Assembly (NCBI RefSeq): GCF_964340395.1
Contig: NC_135570.1
Location: forward strand, 15,764,322-15,828,321
Length of the DNA stretch: 64,000 bases
Origin: Glandiceps talaboti
Lineage: Eukaryota > Hemichordata > Enteropneusta > Spengelidae
Reading direction: 5' to 3'
Part shown: positions 1 to 11,595 of the stretch, piece by piece
Layout: each line of letters starts with the position of its first letter
Position numbering within the stretch: position 1 is the stretch's first letter
The notes under the pieces: model-generated
The model's database searches: none
Told to the model about the DNA's origin: nothing
The model's input: the letters and a program-made list of their open reading frames with translations, nothing else
Made by a program: the position numbers and the translations under genes

Positions 1-1
1 A

Positions 2-1133
2 CAACAACATAGATACCCTACAACACCAGTAGTGCATAAAGACTCAAGTTCAGAAGTTTATACTTCTAACCAGTCTGTGATACACCCCGAACATCAACAT
101 TTCCCACTCGCAAACCACAACTTACAGAAGAAAAGAATGACTCCAAAACTAGTGAAACAAAGAAACACAGAAAATAAACCTGCATCAAAGAATGGTAGCA
201 GCTCTGAAATCAAATTAGCAAAGAGACTTCGAAGGAAGTCTCTAGGTGGTTTTGACAATCGAGGAACAGAAGAACTGAAAGAAGCCATTGCACAACAGCA
301 ACAACCTCTGAGACCAAGTAGTGCATTACCTTTCAAAGATCACATGATGGAACATTTAGAGACTGATAAAGGATACACTAGTGTTGATCACATCAAAGGT
401 GGTTTAGTTCATTCTGGGTATGCTACATTACCCAGAAAAGTCAAGACAAAATCAGGATCTGCAGTGTCATCGTCAGCTTTAATGACAAAACAATCAAGTG
501 TACAGGTCAATAACAGTAATGTCATTCCATCAGGGAATGGTCAAACTGTGACAGGGAGTGGTCAAACTGTGACAGGGAGTGGTCAAACTGTGACAGGGAG
601 TGGTGGGCTTCAAAGGAGCGCAAGCTTCCACTGTAGAAGTCAAAACAGTATTTACAAAACTGATGACAGCAATACTGTCATCCCCACAGAGCTTGGTCCA
701 ATGGTCAGAGCAAACAAGCAGATGAATTGTGAGGCAGACAAAGGACGAAATCGCAGCAGTAACAGTAGTGCAGATTCTTGTCATAGTGAAACAAGTAGTC
801 GACATAGTGTACAGTCTGAGAAGTATGGGCGGCAGTCAAACACGGCCACTCCACTCATGAAGCACAAAGGTGTATTGCAGGGAGACACTCCTTATATAGC
901 AGAGATTGGTAGGAGAGACTCGGGATACAAAAGTGGAGACAGAACAAGTGGTAGCTCAACTAGCAGTTTCTCAGCAGACATACCAATAGTAGAACACAGC
1001 CATAGCTATATGCCCCTACGCAACTTGAGGCATGGACCACATATAGACAAGAATCACCAAGGTCAGATGTCATCTGATAATGGTCAAAATCTGATAGATT
1101 TCAGCCGTGCAGAACAAGTCAAGCTCTCCAAAG
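2..1133 (+). CDS. USP54: USP54-like exon 1 of window (5' partial)
   Basis: This is an open frame from base 2, rich in Ser, Gln and Lys, predicted disordered. It ends at AAG|GTAAGAA after phase 1. It contains a three-copy coding repeat GQTVTGS at 539-602 and the motif RRDSGYKSGDRTSGSS. Reading through the donor would add about 20 residues before a stop at 1195. Confidence 0.75.
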
Positions 1134-4100
1134 GTAAGAACACAAAAGCATCTAAAGATATTTTTATTAATATTTTTAATTTTTTACATTTGTAAGGCTA
1201 AGAACATATCAGTGTTCTAACATTACCCTCAACTCAATCTGTGCCTCTTACCATACTTAACCATGTTAGCACCCCAGGCACTTCCATTGTAACCTCTCAA
1301 AGTAGGGGATGTGTGCTAGCTCAGACACCCCTCAATTGCAATGGTTGAGACCTGGGTGTTGACTGGAATATTTACCAAAAACAAAACTTACTAAACTGAA
1401 AGTACTGGGCCCTTGCTCAAGCAAGGACACTAAATTAAATGCAGTTACATGTAAGTATGGTAATTATCAAATTAATGTATAATTACACATGTATTATACC
1501 ATCACAACAGTTTAGCTAAATTTTAATGTGACCTTTTCTAGCACATATATACTACAAGTGTGTGTCTTTCTACCATATCAGACCAAAATCACAAGTCTCA
1601 AGCCCCCCTCACTTGTGAAGTCTCAAGGCCCCCCCCCCCCCCATTACTTTTAAAGACTCCAACACCCCTCATGTTTAATGTTATTGTGGAGTTATTCAAA
1701 ACACTTTGACACAACTGGCCCTAGCTACCATGACCACACCCTTACATGTAGCAACAGTGAAATGGTGATGTATCACAAAGATAACAACAGGGATGGGTAG
1801 GTACATGAATAAAGGTTCAAAAATTGTATGCATATATGCCCAGCAACAAGACCACACCCATAGCAACAGCCAAATACAGTTGTGCTACAACGCCACTGGC
1901 ACTATTTTTTGATATGGGGATTTGTATGCGTATCATATTTACATGTACTACCAGTTATGAACTGGACAATTAAATAAAATGTCCTTTAAATGTACTTCCC
2001 CAAACTACTAGTCCATAGCTAATATGTGGTCGTATGAAAGTGTTTTGAGCATGAGAAGAGTAAAACACAGAACCATATACCTTAGTTTGTAAGTTATAGA
2101 AAATACAACTTAATTTACAGAAGTTTCCCTTTGTCTGTAAAATATGTTGCCGTCAAGACAAATTATTGTCAAGACGAATTCTAATGAAAGATGTACTCTC
2201 AACCTCTTCTAAAATGTTATCACCAAAAATCCAATTATTACTAGTGTTTTCATTGTAACTTACATGTCATGGTTAAATTGTATTTCAGATAGTGAATATT
2301 GCCAATATTGATGTCAGGCTATTCACAATATGTACATGTAGCTAATCTGTGGTTTGCATTTAGTTGACAGCATTCGATGTGATTCATTACTCCAAGAAGC
2401 TGAAAATCTTATGGATAAATCCTCACAAGCAGAGAAGAAGGGAGATCTAGCAACATCATTATGTTCATGTTTGAATGCCATAAGTAAGTTACCCCTCTGA
2501 GCGTTAGTGTATACCCTATGTACCCATACCTGTATACCCATATGTACCTTTACCTGTATACCCATATGTACCTTTACCTGTATACCCTATGTACCCTTAC
2601 CTGTATGCCCATATGTACCCTTACCTGTATACCCATTATGTACCCATACCTGTATGCCCATATGTACCCTTACCTGTATGCCCATTATGTACCCTTACCT
2701 GTATGCCCCATGTGTTCCCATACCTGTATACCCATATGTACCTTTACCTGTATACCCATATGTACCTTTACCTGTATACCCTATGTACCCTTACCTGTAT
2801 ACCCATATGTCCCCATACCTGTATACCATATGTACCCTTACCTGTATGCCCCATGTGTTCCCATACCTGTATACCCATATGTACCCATACCTGTATACCC
2901 ATATGTACCTTTACCTGTATACCCTATGTACCTTTACCTGTATACCCTATGTACCCTTACCTGTATGCCCATATGTACCCTTACCTGTATACCCATTATG
3001 TACCCATACCTGTATGCCCATATGTACCCTTACCTGTATGCCCATTATGTACCCTTACCTGTATGCCCCATGTGTTCCCATACCTGTATACCCATATGTA
3101 CCTTTACCTGTATACCCATATGTACCTTTACCTGTATACCCTATGTACCCTTACCTGTATACCCATATGTCCCCATACCTGTATACCATATGTACCCTTA
3201 CCTGTATGCCCCATGTGTTCCCATACCTGTATACCCATATGTACCCATACCTGTATACCCATATGTACCTTTACCTGTATACCCTATGTACCTTTACCTG
3301 TATACCCTATGTACCCTTACCTGTATACCCATATGTCCCCATACCTGTATACCCTATGTACCCTTACCTGTATACCCATATGTACCTTTACCTGTATACC
3401 CATATGTACCTTTACCTGTATACCCTATGTACCTTTACCTGTATACCCATATGTACCCTTACCTGTATACCCATGTGTTCCCATACCTGTATACCCCATA
3501 TGTACCTCTACCTGTATACCCATATGTACCTTTACCTGTATACCCTATGTACCTTTACCTGTATACCCATATGTACCTTTACCTGTATACCCTATGTACC
3601 TTTACCTGTATACCCTATGTACCTTTACCTGTATACCCTATGTACCCATACCTGTATACCCCATATGTACCCATACCTGTATACCCTATGTACCCTTACC
3701 TGTATACCCTATGTACCCTTACCTGTATACCCATATGTACCCTTACCTGTATGCCCATATGTACCCTTACCTGTATACCCTATGTACCCTTACCTGTATA
3801 CCCATATGTACCCTTACCTGTATACCCTATGTACCCTTACCTGTATACCCATATGTACCCATACCTGTATACCCTATGTACCCTTACCTGTATACCCATA
3901 TGTACCCTTACCTGTATACCCATATGTACCTTTACCTGTATACCCACATGTACCCTTACATATATACCCATATGTACCCCTACCTGTATACCCCATATGT
4001 ACCTTTACCTGTATACCCATATGTACCCTTACATATATACCCATATGTACCCTTACCTGTATGCCCATTATGTACCCTTACATATATGCCCATATGTACC

Positions 4101-7100
4101 CTTACCTGTATACCCCATGTGTACCCTTACATATATGCTGAATAAATATAGACTCCACAACACAAGATTGCTAAGTCTCATTTGTTCTTATTTTATTGGA
4201 AAAATAAATGGTATTTTTGGGTAAAAAAAATCAAATTTTTAGTCAAAAATATCAAAATTCACATTTAGAACGTTATTTTCAAAAATACCTGACAAAATTA
4301 CATCAGATGTAGTAAACATGTACCTTTGAAAATTGCAGTGAACAATATACATATTAAAAAAACAGCCCTACATCATGTAAATAACAACAGTATGTAAACA
4401 AGTAAATAAATAGCTCAGTTTTATCGGCAGAATCATGATTTGTTCCTTCCATAATCACATAATTGACAGTTTCTGTTAGAAAACAATCCTGATCTTATTT
4501 CCACTAGAGTCCAGCCTCCAAAATCAACTTCGTCGTTAGTTAATACCCACGGGAAGCTATTACAAAGGGCTCCTTCCGTCCCTAATTATGTAATTTCTCT
4601 GGAAACTGATGCTTTATAAATTGATTGATTTATTTAATACCAATATCTTTGTCATTCTGTAGCTCGTTTAAGAAGTGCAATGGACCTAACAGAAATAGAT
4701 CATAATCATCGTGGTAGGGTTATCCTAGAAACCAGACACAAAGCTTGTTTATTGAAATCTCAAAGTTTGCATCGGCGATTAGTTGCTAAGAGACAAGATC
4801 CAATGATGAATTCTCTCTATAAGGATGACTCAATCAATGACCAATTAAGGTAAGTACAAAACTATAGATAATTTTCATTTCATTCTTGGCACAAAGGTGA
4901 CATTTTAAATTACAATAAAAGTCTCATTTCTACAGTACTATGGTGTCAAATTACAGTAAAATTCTTTCAATTCCACAGTACCAGTAGAACAGTAGAATTC
5001 TTTCATTTTTATAGTACCATGATGTCAAATTACAGTAAAAGAGTGCCATTTCTATTGCACCATGGTATCAAATTACTTTAATTTCGTGAGTACTGTGGTG
5101 TCAAATTACAGTAAAACTCTAAATTTCTTTTCCTCAGTACCATGGTATCAAATCTCAGCATTCCTGGTAAACGAAGTGATGATTTGATCAATTTACAAGA
5201 TCCAGAGTCTAAGAAACAACAAGATTTACAGCAGCAGATCAGAAAACTATATCAGCAAAGAAATGGTAATTTAGTGCCACAATACCCAAGCCAGGACCAA
5301 CCTGTATGTACAAGTCAACCACAAAGTGTGACCAGATATTTACAGCAAAATGACAGAATGATCAATGAACGTGCATCAAATGCACTGGGATCTCAGCCAG
5401 ACCTTTCTAGGGCTCAACCAGTTTCAGAAAGAGAATTGAACACAAATTATAGAAATGTAGAGACTGTGTATCGGACAAAGTCTGATAATTATGGTCAGTT
5501 AGGCTGTGGTAACAAACTACAAAAAAGTCATGAGAACCTACGCTATGGTCGACAAAATAGTACACAGGGCAATCCATCAACAGAAACAAGTAACCTTGAC
5601 AACAAGAATCATTATGGCAACTACTACAGTGTACTTCAAGATGATTCCAGAAGGGATGAACAGAATCACAGAGAGTTTATGCGACAAAGAGAGCAAGAGG
5701 TGAAAATGTTAGAAACTCCAAAGGACAGGACTTACCACAAGTACAAAGAGACATCAAATAGATGTGAGAATGATAACATTGGTTCACATCAACAATACAG
5801 TGCAGTAGGTATTACATATGGTGATCTAACAAGGAGTAAACCCATATCCAAGTCTACACCAAATGTTAATGTCATTGAAACATATCAAAGGACAGCATAC
5901 AGAAAACCACGAACTGAACAGGATAAACAACATGATGTCGATAGACAAAAACAGATCATTCTAGCTAGACATAGAGAAATGGTTGCCAAGCAGAAACAAA
6001 CACTGTTAGAGAAACAGGAGTTGTTAGATAGACAGAATCATAACCCAAAACAACAACTAAACAATGAATATACAAGATCACAACCTATGCTGTACTATCC
6101 ACAATCTGATGTACAAAGACATACCAGTCAAGACCCAAAACAAGTAGCACTGCAAACATGGTATAGGAAAGAAAAAGACAGGCATAATCCAACACAGAGA
6201 AGAGAAACAGGCAATCAAGATACTGCTACATTATCAGGTAAAGAAGACCTCCATATATGTACTTGTACACTAAAGAGTTCAAAACTATATTAGGTCCTTT
6301 AGACTCTAGGGTGCAGTACATTATGAGCATACAAGTCTGACTATCGCTATGTCTAGACTCTAGGGTGCAGTACATTATGAACATACAAGTCTGACTATCG
6401 CTATGTCTAGACTCTAGGGTGCAGTACATTATGAGCATACAAGTGTGACTATCACTAAGTATAGACTCTAGGGTGCAGTACATTATGAGCATACAAGTCT
6501 GACTATCACTAAGTATAGACTCTAGGGTGCAGTACATTATGAGCATACAAGTCTGACTATCGCTATGTCTAGACTCTAGGGTGCAGTACATTATGAGCAT
6601 ACAAGTGTGACTATCGCTAAGTATAGACTCTAGGGTGCAGTACATTATGAGCATACAAGTCTGACTATCACTAAGTATAGACTCTAGGGTGCAGTACATT
6701 ATGAGCATACAAGTCTGACTATCGCTATGTCTAGACTCTAGGGTGCAGTACATTATGAGCATACAAGTGTGACTATCGCTAAGTATAGACTCTAGGGTGC
6801 AGTACATTATGAGCATACAAGTGTGACTATCGCTAAGTATAGACTCTAGGGTGCAGTACATTATGAGCATACAAGTCTGACTATCGCTATGTCTAGACTC
6901 TAGGGTGCAGTACATTATGAGCATACAAGTGTGACTATCACTAAGTATAGACTCTCGGGTGCAGTACATTATGAGCATACAAGTGTGACTATCGCTAAGT
7001 ATAGACTCTAGGGTGCAGTACATTATGAGCATACAAGTCTGACTATCGCTATGTCTAGACTCTAGGGTGCAGTACATTATGAGCATACAAGTCTGACTAT

Positions 7101-8939
7101 CACTAAGTATAGACTCTAGGGTGCAGTACATTATGAGCATACAAGTCTGACTATCGCTATGTCTAGACTCTAGGGTGCAGTACATTATGAGCATACAAGT
7201 CTGACTATCGCTATGTCTAGACTCTAGGGTGCAGTACATTATGAGCATACAAGTGTGACTATCGCTAAGTATAGACTCTAGGGTGCAGTACATTATGAGC
7301 ATACAAGTGTGACTATCGCTAAGTATAGACTCTAGGGTGCAGTACATTATGAGCATACAAGTCTGACTATCGCTATGTCTAGACTCTAGGGTGCAGTACA
7401 TTATGAGCATACAAGTGTGACTATCGCTATGTCTAGACTCTAGGGTGCAGTACATTATGAGCATACAAGTCTGACTATCGCTATGTCTAGACTCTAGGGT
7501 GCAGTACATTATGAGCATACAAGTCTGACTATCGCTAAGTATAGACTCTAGGGTGCAGTACATTATGAGCATACAAGTCTGACTATCGCTATGTCTAGAC
7601 TCTAGGGTGCAGTACATTATGAGCATACAAGTGTGACTATCGCTATGTCTAGACTCTAGGGTGCAGTACATTATGAGCATACAAGTCTGACTATCGCTAT
7701 GTCTAGACTCTAGGGTGCAGTACATTATGAGCATACAAGTCTGACTATCGCTATGTCTAGACTCTAGGGTGCAGTACATTATGAGCATACAAGTCTGACT
7801 ATCGCTATGTCTAGACTCTAGGGTGCAGTACATTATGAGCATACAAGTCTGACTATCGCTATGTCTAGACTCTAGGGTGCAGTACATTATGAGCATACAA
7901 GTCTGACTATCGCTATGTCTAGACTCTAGGGTGCAGTACATTATGAGCATACAAGTCTGACTATCGCTATGTCTAGACTCTAGGGTGCAGTACATTATGA
8001 GCATACAAGTGTGACTATCACTATCCTACATTATGTACATGTACATTATGACCACTTTCACTTGTTTGACAGGTACCTGTCCAAAGTGTGGATGCAAGGA
8101 ATATTGGTTACCTGATGCAGCCAAATGTTACATGTGTGACTTCCATACAAACACACAGACAATACCAATAGGTGAGTACACAACATGACTTCCATACAAA
8201 CACACAGACAATACCAATAGGTGAGTACACAACATGACTTCCATACAAACACGCAGACAATACCAATAGGTGAGTACACAACATGACTTCCATACAAACA
8301 CCCAGACAATACCAATAAGGTGAGTACACATGTAACTTCCAGACAAACACACAAACAGTACCAATAGGTGAGTACACAACGTAACTTCCATACATACAAA
8401 CAAACACACAGACAATACCAATAGGTGAGTACAGATGTGACCTCCAGACAAACACACAGACAATACCAGTAGGTGAGTCCAACCCACCTATCAGAAAAAA
8501 AATTTGAACACCCTGATAATGTGACAGATGTAGATATTGGGTGCTCAGGGGACTAAAAGCGAACAAACGACAATAAGTAAATAAAGAAATGGCGCCAGGT
8601 TTACTACATAGGATTAAAATCAGACTGTGTTATACCCACATTGACACTCACATAGCATGGGATTAGGTTGCATGTTTTAAGCAAAACAACAGATTTCTGT
8701 GAAAATATACTGTGTGATCACTCAATTTCATGTACAAGGAATGAATGCATGCGAATTTGCATATCACTTGCATAAGGTATATGTACAGATAAATCAGGGG
8801 TTGCTCAAATGGACCATGTGACCTGTGGGTACTATTGGTACTTCCTTATAGTAACTTTTACTTCAATGTTTTAGGCAACATTTCTAAATCCAATAATGTT
8901 GTATGTTTGATTGCAGGCATTGCAAGCACAAGAACATGA
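2..8939 (+). CDS. USP54: Inactive ubiquitin carboxyl-terminal hydrolase 53/54-like, C-terminal half (six exons, 5' partial)
   Basis: Joined exons 2-1133, 2364-2483, 4663-4849, 5138-6237, 8073-8171 and 8917-8939 give 886 residues and a stop, with intron phases 1,1,2,1,1 that all agree. The frame is open to the left edge, so the N-terminal USP-fold domain lies outside the window. Seen: a Ser/Gln/Arg-rich disordered tail (RRDSGYKSGDR), a helical hairpin (CDSLLQEAENLMDKSSQAEK, then RLRSAMD and KACLLKSQSLHRRLVAKR), a Gln/Lys-rich coiled-coil region (QQDLQQQIRKLYQQR; EMVAKQKQTLLEKQELLDRQ) and a C-terminal Cys motif, CPKCGC...CYMC. Known: the hairpin block resembles the tail of USP53/USP54, catalytically dead USPs linked to cell junctions. 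Inferred: orthologue of the USP53/54 ancestor; I cannot decide between the two paralogues. The last tiny exon is the least certain part. Confidence 0.75.
539..602 (+). repeat. Coding 21-bp tandem repeat, three copies
   Basis: Three perfect 21-base units encode GQTVTGS three times inside the first USP54-like exon. The unit is a multiple of three, so copy-number change would keep the frame. Confidence 0.85.
1719..1905 (+). mobile_element. Dispersed element family A, 3' half
   Basis: This intronic stretch matches copies near 10385-10830, 27422-27592 and 33108-33412. It carries the paired phrases 'agcaacaagaccaca' and 'catagcaacagccaaat' and the end motif 'acagttgtgctacaacgcca'. It is preceded at 1629-1642 by a poly-C run. 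No coding capacity is seen. Confidence 0.6.
2364..2483 (+). CDS. USP54: USP54-like exon 2 (helical hairpin, first part)
   Basis: The acceptor TTTAG|TTGACAGC and donor ATAA|GTAAGT frame 40 codons reading VDSIRCDSLLQEAENLMDK and onward to NAI. It joins in phase to the exons on both sides. The pattern CDxLLxEAExLxxKSxQAE is the part that most clearly points to USP53/54. Confidence 0.78.
2503..4140. repeat. Minisatellite with ~23-24 bp unit in USP54-like intron 2
   Basis: About 68 degenerate units built on 'acctgtatacccatatgta' fill most of the intron between exons 2 and 3. Bases 2581-2940 and 2941-3300 are an identical 360-base duplication of a 15-unit block. Stops are rare in the unit, so all three forward frames stay open for more than 500 codons; this is not evidence of coding. 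Confidence 0.95.
4663..4849 (+). CDS. USP54: USP54-like exon 3 (helical hairpin, second part)
   Basis: The acceptor TTCTGTAG|CTCG and donor TTAAG|GTAAGT flank TRLRSAMDLTEIDHNHRGR and KACLLKSQSLHRRLVAKR. The Lys/Arg-rich helix continues the hairpin begun in exon 2, as in USP53/54. It exits in phase 2. Confidence 0.78.
4895..5137 (+). repeat. Degenerate ~57-bp repeats carrying copies of the exon 4 splice acceptor
   Basis: The end of USP54-like intron 3 contains four to five diverged copies of a unit that includes 'ACAG|TACTATGGTGTCAAAT' and 'ATAG|TACCATGATGTCAAAT'. The true exon start reads CTCAG|TACCATGGTATCAAAT. The array therefore consists of old duplications of the intron-exon border. Confidence 0.8.
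5138..6237 (+). CDS. USP54: USP54-like exon 4 (Gln-rich coiled-coil region)
   Basis: The acceptor CCTCAG|TACCATGG completes an AGT serine codon from exon 3; the donor is TATCAG|GTAAAG. The 1,100-base exon encodes a low-complexity Gln/Asn/Arg/Tyr region with heptad-like stretches. The ATG at 5142 lies within the exon and is not a gene start. The first bases of this exon are repeated upstream with their own AG acceptors. Confidence 0.75.
6294..8030. repeat. 54-bp minisatellite, ~32 copies, in USP54-like intron 4
   Basis: Units share 'gactctagggtgcagtacat' and vary at two or three positions (gtctgac/gtgtgac, atgtctag/aagtatag). Because 54 is divisible by three, the minus strand stays open for 592 codons with an 18-residue repeat. 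The array lies within an intron, and nothing suggests the repeat peptide is made. Confidence 0.95.
8073..8171 (+). CDS. USP54: USP54-like exon 5 (C-terminal four-cysteine motif)
   Basis: The acceptor TTTGACAG|GTACC and donor CCAATAG|GTGAGT flank 33 residues with TCPKCGCKEYW and AKCYMCDF, a probable zinc ribbon or zinc-binding knuckle pair. Phases fit both neighbours. The last 30 bases plus the donor are tandemly repeated downstream. Confidence 0.68.
   Translation, partial: VPVQSVDARNIGYLMQPNVTCVTSIQTHRQYQ
8172..8476 (+). repeat. 49-bp tandem copies of the exon 5 donor border
   Basis: Six to seven units each repeat the last ~30 bases of the exon and its donor ('aataccaataggtgagtac'). The first unit is the genuine exon edge at 8138-8171. 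Each later unit keeps a near-consensus GTGAGT donor. Confidence 0.9.
8917..8939 (+). CDS. USP54: USP54-like terminal exon (seven codons and stop)
   Basis: TTGATTGCAG|GCATTGC is a good acceptor in the required phase and gives GIASTRT then TGA. It is short, so the support is only phase and splice-site quality; another terminal exon is possible. Confidence 0.45.
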
Positions 8940-9362
8940 GAACCCCTTTCAATCCAACACTGAATGGAGAAACTAGCATACCAGCATATATACATAATGT
9001 ACAGTTAGTTTATGAAGCTATACATTTGAATGACATAGACTAGTATGACATGCTTCCAAACAGACTAATTGAACCATGTGAAAATGAAGGAAAATTTTGA
9101 ACCTGAACTTTAATACAGGAATGAGAGAAAACAGTACACAAACAAGACAGTTATCCGGAATGAGTGATGTTGTATGACTAGATGTATACAAAGGAAACCA
9201 GACCGTTAATACATAGGACACTCCAGCAAGATGCAGCAATTGTACATGTAGCAACAGAGTTGTTAGTACATGGGAAGGGATACTGTATGCAACAAGATGC
9301 ACAAAGCACAACCTGATTGTTAGCATGTGTCAAACAAATAATATTACAAAAGAGAAATTAAA

Positions 9363-9368
9363 AATAAA
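9363..9368 (+). other. Candidate polyadenylation signal for the USP54-like gene
   Basis: AATAAA lies about 425 bases after the proposed stop codon, in a plausible 3' UTR without other genes. It is a six-base motif in AT-rich DNA, so support is modest. Confidence 0.35.
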
Positions 9369-9369
9369 A

Positions 9370-9755
9370 TCATGGGACCATATAGTTTATTTGTGTTGTG
9401 AAATGTATTTAATCATTTAATCACTTTTTACATAATCAAGAAAAATGCAAAACAAGCAGACTATCAGATACGTTGTGTTGGTCCGCCCTCACCAGTGAGA
9501 GGGGTTAATGGATGTGTGAGGGCGTCCTATCATGGCGTACCTTACAGACTACAAAATAAGGCGTTGTGTTTGATTTCTTTGCATGTACAGGACTATGCAT
9601 GTTTACTGCCAATCATGAAATAAAACTTAATTTTAGGAATGATAGACTAGCAAATTGAAATAGAATTGAAAATTATCCAAAGTTGTTGCTATGCAGGACA
9701 AAGTAAACAAAAATCAAAGCCATTTCAATCATGTCCGTTGATTTTTCATTTTAAG
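9370..9755. other. Intergenic, no feature seen
   Basis: This AT-rich stretch follows the USP54-like 3' UTR. A CpG-containing inverted phrase is present near 9480-9535, but I see no gene, RNA or clear repeat. Confidence 0.5.
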
Positions 9756-10835
9756 CACAACTGAACTAATGAACTTCAGTAGTGCTATAGGCATGGTGCA
9801 GTCTGTGTGTGTGTGTGTGTGTGTGTGTAAACTACAAACTCAAAAAGGCCAACCAATTGCATTGGACATAACTTATGGTTTCTAGGTTTGGAAATTGTTC
9901 AAAGTAAAATGACAGGTATGTGATTTGGGCCAAAATTTAAACTCTAAAGCCACTGGGCAGATCGGGTGTTTAGATTAAGAATTGTTCATGACATGATGAT
10001 CCCATTAATGATATGCAAATCAGGACAGAAAATTTTGTCGTTTTAGTCCAAAATCTATAGTTCCAGAACTCTACTGAGCAGATTGGGATAAAATGTGATG
10101 GTAACATTCTTCGGGGTGTTTAGATTAACAATTATTCATGACATGACAATCCCATCAGGGCTAAGGTGTGTCTTAATTGTTAAAAAGCTTTAATTCCAAA
10201 ACTACTGAGCAGATTGGGCTGAAATTTAATGGAGATGCATCTGGGGATGTGTAGATGAAGATGTATTCACAACATGATGGATCCCATCTGCGATATGATA
10301 ATTAGGTCTAAAAATCTCAATTTTGGTAAAAAACTAATATATTGAAAACTACATGGTGAAAGGGGCTGAAACTTAAGGATTTTGCCCTAGCAACCATGAC
10401 CACACCTTTAGCAACAGTGAAATGATTATGTATGCAAATATGCCTAGCAATAAGGCCACGCCTATAGCAACAGCCAAATGGTTTATATTGCAAAGATGTA
10501 AGCTGGGAAGGGTAGGCAAGTAACATTCCAAAAATGTATACAAATATGCCTAGCAACAGCACAATGCCCATAGCAACAGCCAAATGATGGCATATATTGT
10601 AAAGATAATAACTGATTACTATGCAAGCAAATAAACATTCAATGTATTCAAATATTCCTATCAACATGACCATGTCCATAGCAACAACCAAATGATTTAT
10701 ATTGCTTAGATGAAACCTGACATGGGTAGGTAAGTGAATAAAGATTCCAACAATGTAAGCAAATATGCCTTGCAACAAGACCACGCCCATAGCAACAGCT
10801 AAATACAGTTGTGCTACAACGCCATTGTTGCTCAG
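9756..10835 (+). mobile_element. Dispersed element family A, longest copy
   Basis: It begins with a palindromic head ('agcacaactgaac' ... 'cagtagtgctatagg'), then a GT run (9806-9829). Three diverged ~130-190-base direct repeats around 'actactgagcagattggg' and 'attattcatgacatga' follow, then 'cctagcaac...accacgcccatagcaac' blocks, and it ends 'acagttgtgctacaacgcca'. The head TAGCACAACTG and the tail CAGTTGTGCTA are inverted copies, so a non-autonomous DNA element with terminal inverted repeats is likely. No coding capacity is seen. Confidence 0.6.
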
Positions 10836-11595
10836 TAAAATACAAGTCCATCATTTTCATATTTTAGCTTATACGGAAGAGCTTCTAATCTGTTTAGACT
10901 GGTAATACAGAATTGTATCCACTCTCAGAAGACAGTTTCCCATTGCAGTAAAAATCTCAATTTGTGATGTACTTATCTTTTTTGTGAGAATGTTCTATCA
11001 ATGTACACTAACTACAGTACTGTGACATCTACTACATGTAAATAAATAATTATACACTATGTAGTACTATCTAGTATGTATCAGTGAGAATTGTGGTGAA
11101 ATGGATGCTGTTGTAGCCAGTGTTAGGAAGTCAGATACAACAATAGATGCGAGTATACAACGTATATTTTATGTATTTCAGTAATAAGTTAACAAGTGCT
11201 AGGTATACAGATATTTCCATTTGTGTGCACTACCCAAATAAATCATTTCATTACAATTCCATTTGTAAAATCTCTCAAATTCTGAGATGAAATACTGTTG
11301 CTAAATCATGATAGCTCTGTAAACACTTTAAAACATTACATATGTTGAAAATTATTGTCTGTGCTTATATTACCAGATTGGCAAGGTAAAAGTAAAATTG
11401 TAAGTTCTTCATATTTCATATAGACACTGCAGCAGAGATTGCTGTCATAATTAGTTTGTGAAAGAAGAGTACATACATTAATGAAGTCAGAGGGCATCTT
11501 AGCATTGAGACTAAACCTTTTTATACATTCTGGTGAGAGTTTACCGGTAAAATTGTGAAGTCGTAACTGTGTTTTTTCTTACAATCACTAGCTTT
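10836..11595. other. Intergenic, no feature seen
   Basis: Unique-looking AT-rich DNA between the family A element and a minisatellite. No open frame, RNA gene or repeat stands out. Confidence 0.45.

Noticed and set aside
2507-4224. Three overlapping plus-strand open frames of 518-568 codons
   Set aside because: They are different frames of one 23-24-base minisatellite in an intron of the USP54-like gene. The unit lacks stop codons in most phases, which explains the openness.
6226-8004. 592-codon minus-strand frame with an 18-residue repeat
   Set aside because: The 54-base unit is divisible by three, so one stop-free frame gives a long artefactual protein. It lies in an intron and on the opposite strand.
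8058-8566. Minus-strand frames with YWYCLCVC repeats
   Set aside because: They are translations of the 49-bp donor-edge array on the non-coding strand.
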